Shown one piece after another: positions 62,128 through 64,000 of a stretch of 64,000 nucleotides of DNA. Source of the stretch: Microbulbifer yueqingensis (GTDB lineage Bacteria; Pseudomonadota; Gammaproteobacteria; Pseudomonadales; Cellvibrionaceae); assembly GCF_900100355.1 (NCBI RefSeq), contig NZ_FNFH01000002.1:372001-436000 (forward strand), in the 5' to 3' direction. Positions within the stretch are counted from its first letter, which is position 1. Every line of letters begins with the position of its first letter. A program made the position numbers and the translations under genes. The notes beneath the pieces were generated by a model. That model was not told the origin of the DNA. It did not search any database and saw only the letters and a program-made list of their open reading frames with translations.

Positions 62128-62303
62128 TTTTGTGATTCCCTTCTCATGAATTACTACGCAGGATGCCAACCCTCTGCATCCCCACCATCCCGGCCCGGGA
62201 GCCGGCGTAGATGCGACAGTTTATACCAGCGGCAAAACTCCCGTCAGTGTCCGGAAATCATGCCAGGTGCCCCTCCTCGCGCGCTGTTCGTAAATTCACG
62301 GCA

Positions 62304-62331
62304 CAAAAAAAGCGGCCCGGGGGGGGCCGCC
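62304..62331 (-). terminator. Intrinsic terminator after dnaJ
   Basis: Minus-strand GCGGCC / GGCCGC stem with a C-rich loop followed by seven T residues, about 50 bases after the dnaJ stop. Confidence 0.88.
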
Positions 62332-62377
62332 TCTTTCGGTACCGCCGGCTCCGGGAGGAGCCGGCCAGGGAAAGCTG

Positions 62378-63502
62378 TTACAGCTTCATATCGCCGAAGA
62401 AGCTCTTCACTCCCTCAAACCAGCCTGTCTGGCGCGGGGAGTTCTTTTTCTCGCTCAGCGTGCCGGCGAACTCCTCCAGCAATTCCTTCTGCTTGCTGGT
62501 CAGGTTGACCGGGGTCTCCACCACCACACGGCACAATAGGTCGCCCGGCGCACCGCCGCGCACCGGCGTCACGCCCTTGCCGCGCAGGCGGAACAGCTTG
62601 CCGGTCTGGCTCTCGGCCGGGATTTTCAGTTTGACCTTGCCATCGAGCGTGGGAACCTCCATTTCACCGCCGAGGGCGGCGGTGGCAAAGCTGATCGGCA
62701 CCTCGCAATAGAGGTTCTTGCCGTCGCGCTGGAACAGCTCGTGCTCCTTCACCACCACCTGCACATAGAGGTCCCCGGGCGGACCGCCCTCGGGGCCGGC
62801 CTCGCCCTCGCCGGACAGGCGGATGCGGTCGCCGGTATCGACACCCGGCGGCACTTTTACCGACAGGGTCTTGGTCTCCTCGACCCGCCCGGCGCCGTGG
62901 CAGCTGCCGCAGGGATCGCTGATGATGGTGCCGCGGCCGCGACAGTTGGGGCAGGTCTGCTGTACCGAGAAGAATCCCTGCTGCATGCGCACCTGGCCGA
63001 TGCCACCACAGGTACCGCAGGTCTGCGGCTGCGAGCCGGGCTTGGCGCCGGAGCCGTCACAGGTGTCACAGCTGGTCAGGGTCGGGACGCGGATCTTCAC
63101 CGTGGTGCCGCGCACAGCTTCTTCCAGGTCCAGCTCCAGGTCATAGCGCAGGTCAGCGCCGCGCTGGGGCCCGCCCCGGCGACCGCCGCCACCACCGAAA
63201 ATATCGCCGAACACATCGCCGAAGATATCGGAGAAGCCACCGAAGCCGCCCGCGCCGGCGCCGCCACCCATCTGGCCTTCCACACCTGCGTGGCCAAACT
63301 GGTCGTAAGCCGCCTTCTTCTGCGGATCTGACAGGACTTCGTAGGCCTCGTTGGCCTCCTTGAACTTGTTCTCGGCTTCCTTGTCGTCGGGATTCCGGTC
63401 CGGGTGGTACTTCATGGCTACCCGGCGATAGGCCTTTTTCAGGTCTTTTTCCGAGGCATCCCTGGCCACACCGAGGACTTCGTAATAATCGCGCTTCGAC
63501 AT
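62378..63502 (-). CDS. dnaJ: Chaperone DnaJ
   Basis: 374 residues. J-domain with [14 protein letters not shown] (HPD triad), Gly/Phe region ([20 protein letters not shown]), four zinc CxxCxGxG motifs ([36 protein letters not shown]), C-terminal substrate domain. Co-chaperone of DnaK encoded upstream. Length is standard. Confidence 0.97.
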   Translation of the reverse strand: MSKRDYYEVLGVARDASEKDLKKAYRRVAMKYHPDRNPDDKEAENKFKEANEAYEVLSDPQKKAAYDQFGHAGVEGQMGGGAGAGGFGGFSDIFGDVFGDIFGGGGGRRGGPQRGADLRYDLELDLEEAVRGTTVKIRVPTLTSCDTCDGSGAKPGSQPQTCGTCGGIGQVRMQQGFFSVQQTCPNCRGRGTIISDPCGSCHGAGRVEETKTLSVKVPPGVDTGDRIRLSGEGEAGPEGGPPGDLYVQVVVKEHELFQRDGKNLYCEVPISFATAALGGEMEVPTLDGKVKLKIPAESQTGKLFRLRGKGVTPVRGGAPGDLLCRVVVETPVNLTSKQKELLEEFAGTLSEKKNSPRQTGWFEGVKSFFGDMKL

Positions 63503-63529
63503 AAAAAATGTGTTCTGTGTTAACTGACT

Positions 63530-63570
63530 GGGGCGCGGCGGCCAGTTCCCCTGAATTGCCGCCGCGCCCC
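63530..63570 (-). other. Long stem-loop in the dnaK-dnaJ gap
   Basis: GGGGCGCGGCGGC (63530-63542) pairs perfectly with GCCGCCGCGCCCC (63558-63570): 13 bp, 15-base loop, no T-run. It could reduce dnaJ relative to dnaK or protect the dnaK mRNA end. Confidence 0.6.
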
Positions 63571-63586
63571 GGTAATTGATCGTTGC

Positions 63587-63609
63587 AGGGGCGGCCGCCG
63601 GCCGCCCCT
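63587..63609. repeat. REP-like palindrome after dnaK
   Basis: AGGGGCGGCC-GCC-GGCCGCCCCT, perfect 10 bp arms; edges read GCAGGGGC and GCCCCTAC, like the GTAG-type edges of the REP doublet near yhbY. Confidence 0.6.
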
Positions 63610-63621
63610 ACTCAGGAGGGC

Positions 63622-64000
63622 TTACTTGTCCTCTTTCTTGTCGTCCTTAACTTCCTCGAACTCGGCGTCCACTGCGTCGTCACCGCCGGACTGCTGGCCA
63701 CCCTGCTCGGCGCCGGCAGCGCCTTCCGCACCCTGGGCCGCCTGGGCCTGCTCGGCGTACATCTTCTGCGCCAGCGGGCCGGAGGCCTCGGTCAGCTTGT
63801 TGGTGGCCGCTTCCATGGCGTCCTTGTCGTTGCCCTTGACCGCTTCCTCGGCTTCAGAGAGCGCCGCCTCGATCGCGGACTTCTCTTCCTCGGTCGCCTT
63901 GTCGCCGGCTTCCTCCAGTGTCTTCCTGGTGGCCGAGATCATGCCGTCGAGGGTATTTCGGGTGGTCACCAGCTCCTCGAACTGCTTGTCAGCCTCGGCA
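63622..64000 (-). CDS. dnaK: Chaperone DnaK (C-terminal part; N-terminus beyond the right edge)
   Basis: The frame is open to the right edge: [10 protein letters not shown], then [20 protein letters not shown], the helical lid, and a Gly/Gln/Ala-rich tail ending [14 protein letters not shown], the DnaK C-terminal signature (EEVKD). About 125 residues are visible. It lies directly upstream of dnaJ, the standard dnaK-dnaJ order. Confidence 0.95.
   Translation of the reverse strand, partial: AEADKQFEELVTTRNTLDGMISATRKTLEEAGDKATEEEKSAIEAALSEAEEAVKGNDKDAMEAATNKLTEASGPLAQKMYAEQAQAAQGAEGAAGAEQGGQQSGGDDAVDAEFEEVKDDKKEDK

Overview
This window looks like the chromosome of a free-living, probably marine, GC-rich gammaproteobacterium. 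The housekeeping backbone runs on the minus strand: dnaK-dnaJ-dapB-carA-carB-greA at the right, and yhbY/rlmE-ftsH-folP-glmM-tpiA-secG-tRNA-Leu(GAG) at the left. This order is known from Pseudomonas and relatives. A Cellvibrionales-type host (Halieaceae or Microbulbifer-like) is my inference from gene content, not a demonstrated placement.

Layout. (a) 1-14070, minus strand: a nine-gene, largely overlapping cluster followed by a giant surface-protein gene. It encodes a TolQ/ExbB-type channel, two ExbD/TolR-type subunits, an AgmX/PglI-type energy transducer, three TPR-rich envelope proteins (two of them lipoproteins) and two small exported proteins. The adjacent gene encodes a very large exported DUF11-repeat protein that runs off the left edge. 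The architecture recalls the Myxococcus Agl gliding motor, but no function is established from this sequence. (b) 14473-21611: tRNA-Leu and the secG-to-rlmE block, with yhbY divergent. (c) 21624-28035: a lipoprotein, an S41 peptidase, pntAB and moaA, all minus. (d) 28241-36125: nitrate assimilation (nasT-nasS, nirB-nirD-nasA) with candidate NtrC sites, sigma-54 promoters and an ANTAR-type RNA leader. (e) 36276-43407: a VOC protein, a dienelactone hydrolase, soxR with a near-textbook SoxR box driving a small ORF and an ABC exporter, then a metallo-hydrolase, a GDPD-like protein and an unknown membrane protein. (f) 44106-52116: a complete curli locus, csgDEFG plus a CsgB-like nucleator and four long curlin-repeat proteins. 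(g) 52185-64000: greA, carB, carA, a YfiR-like protein, a protease-like/RimK fusion, dapB, a DksA-like protein, a hydrolase, dnaJ and the 3' end of dnaK.

Blocks (c)-(f), about 30.5 kb, separate yhbY from greA, which are normally close in this gene order. This suggests that accessory modules accumulated at that junction. The tRNA-Leu side is also unusual because rimP-nusA does not follow it.

The most unusual material is the TolQR/AgmX/TPR/DUF11 cluster, in which one ExbD has Asn where the proton-carrying Asp is expected. Next are the expanded curlin family, the SoxR-controlled operon with its small first ORF, and the layered nitrogen control region upstream of nirB. I saw no CRISPR arrays, transposase genes or prophage genes.
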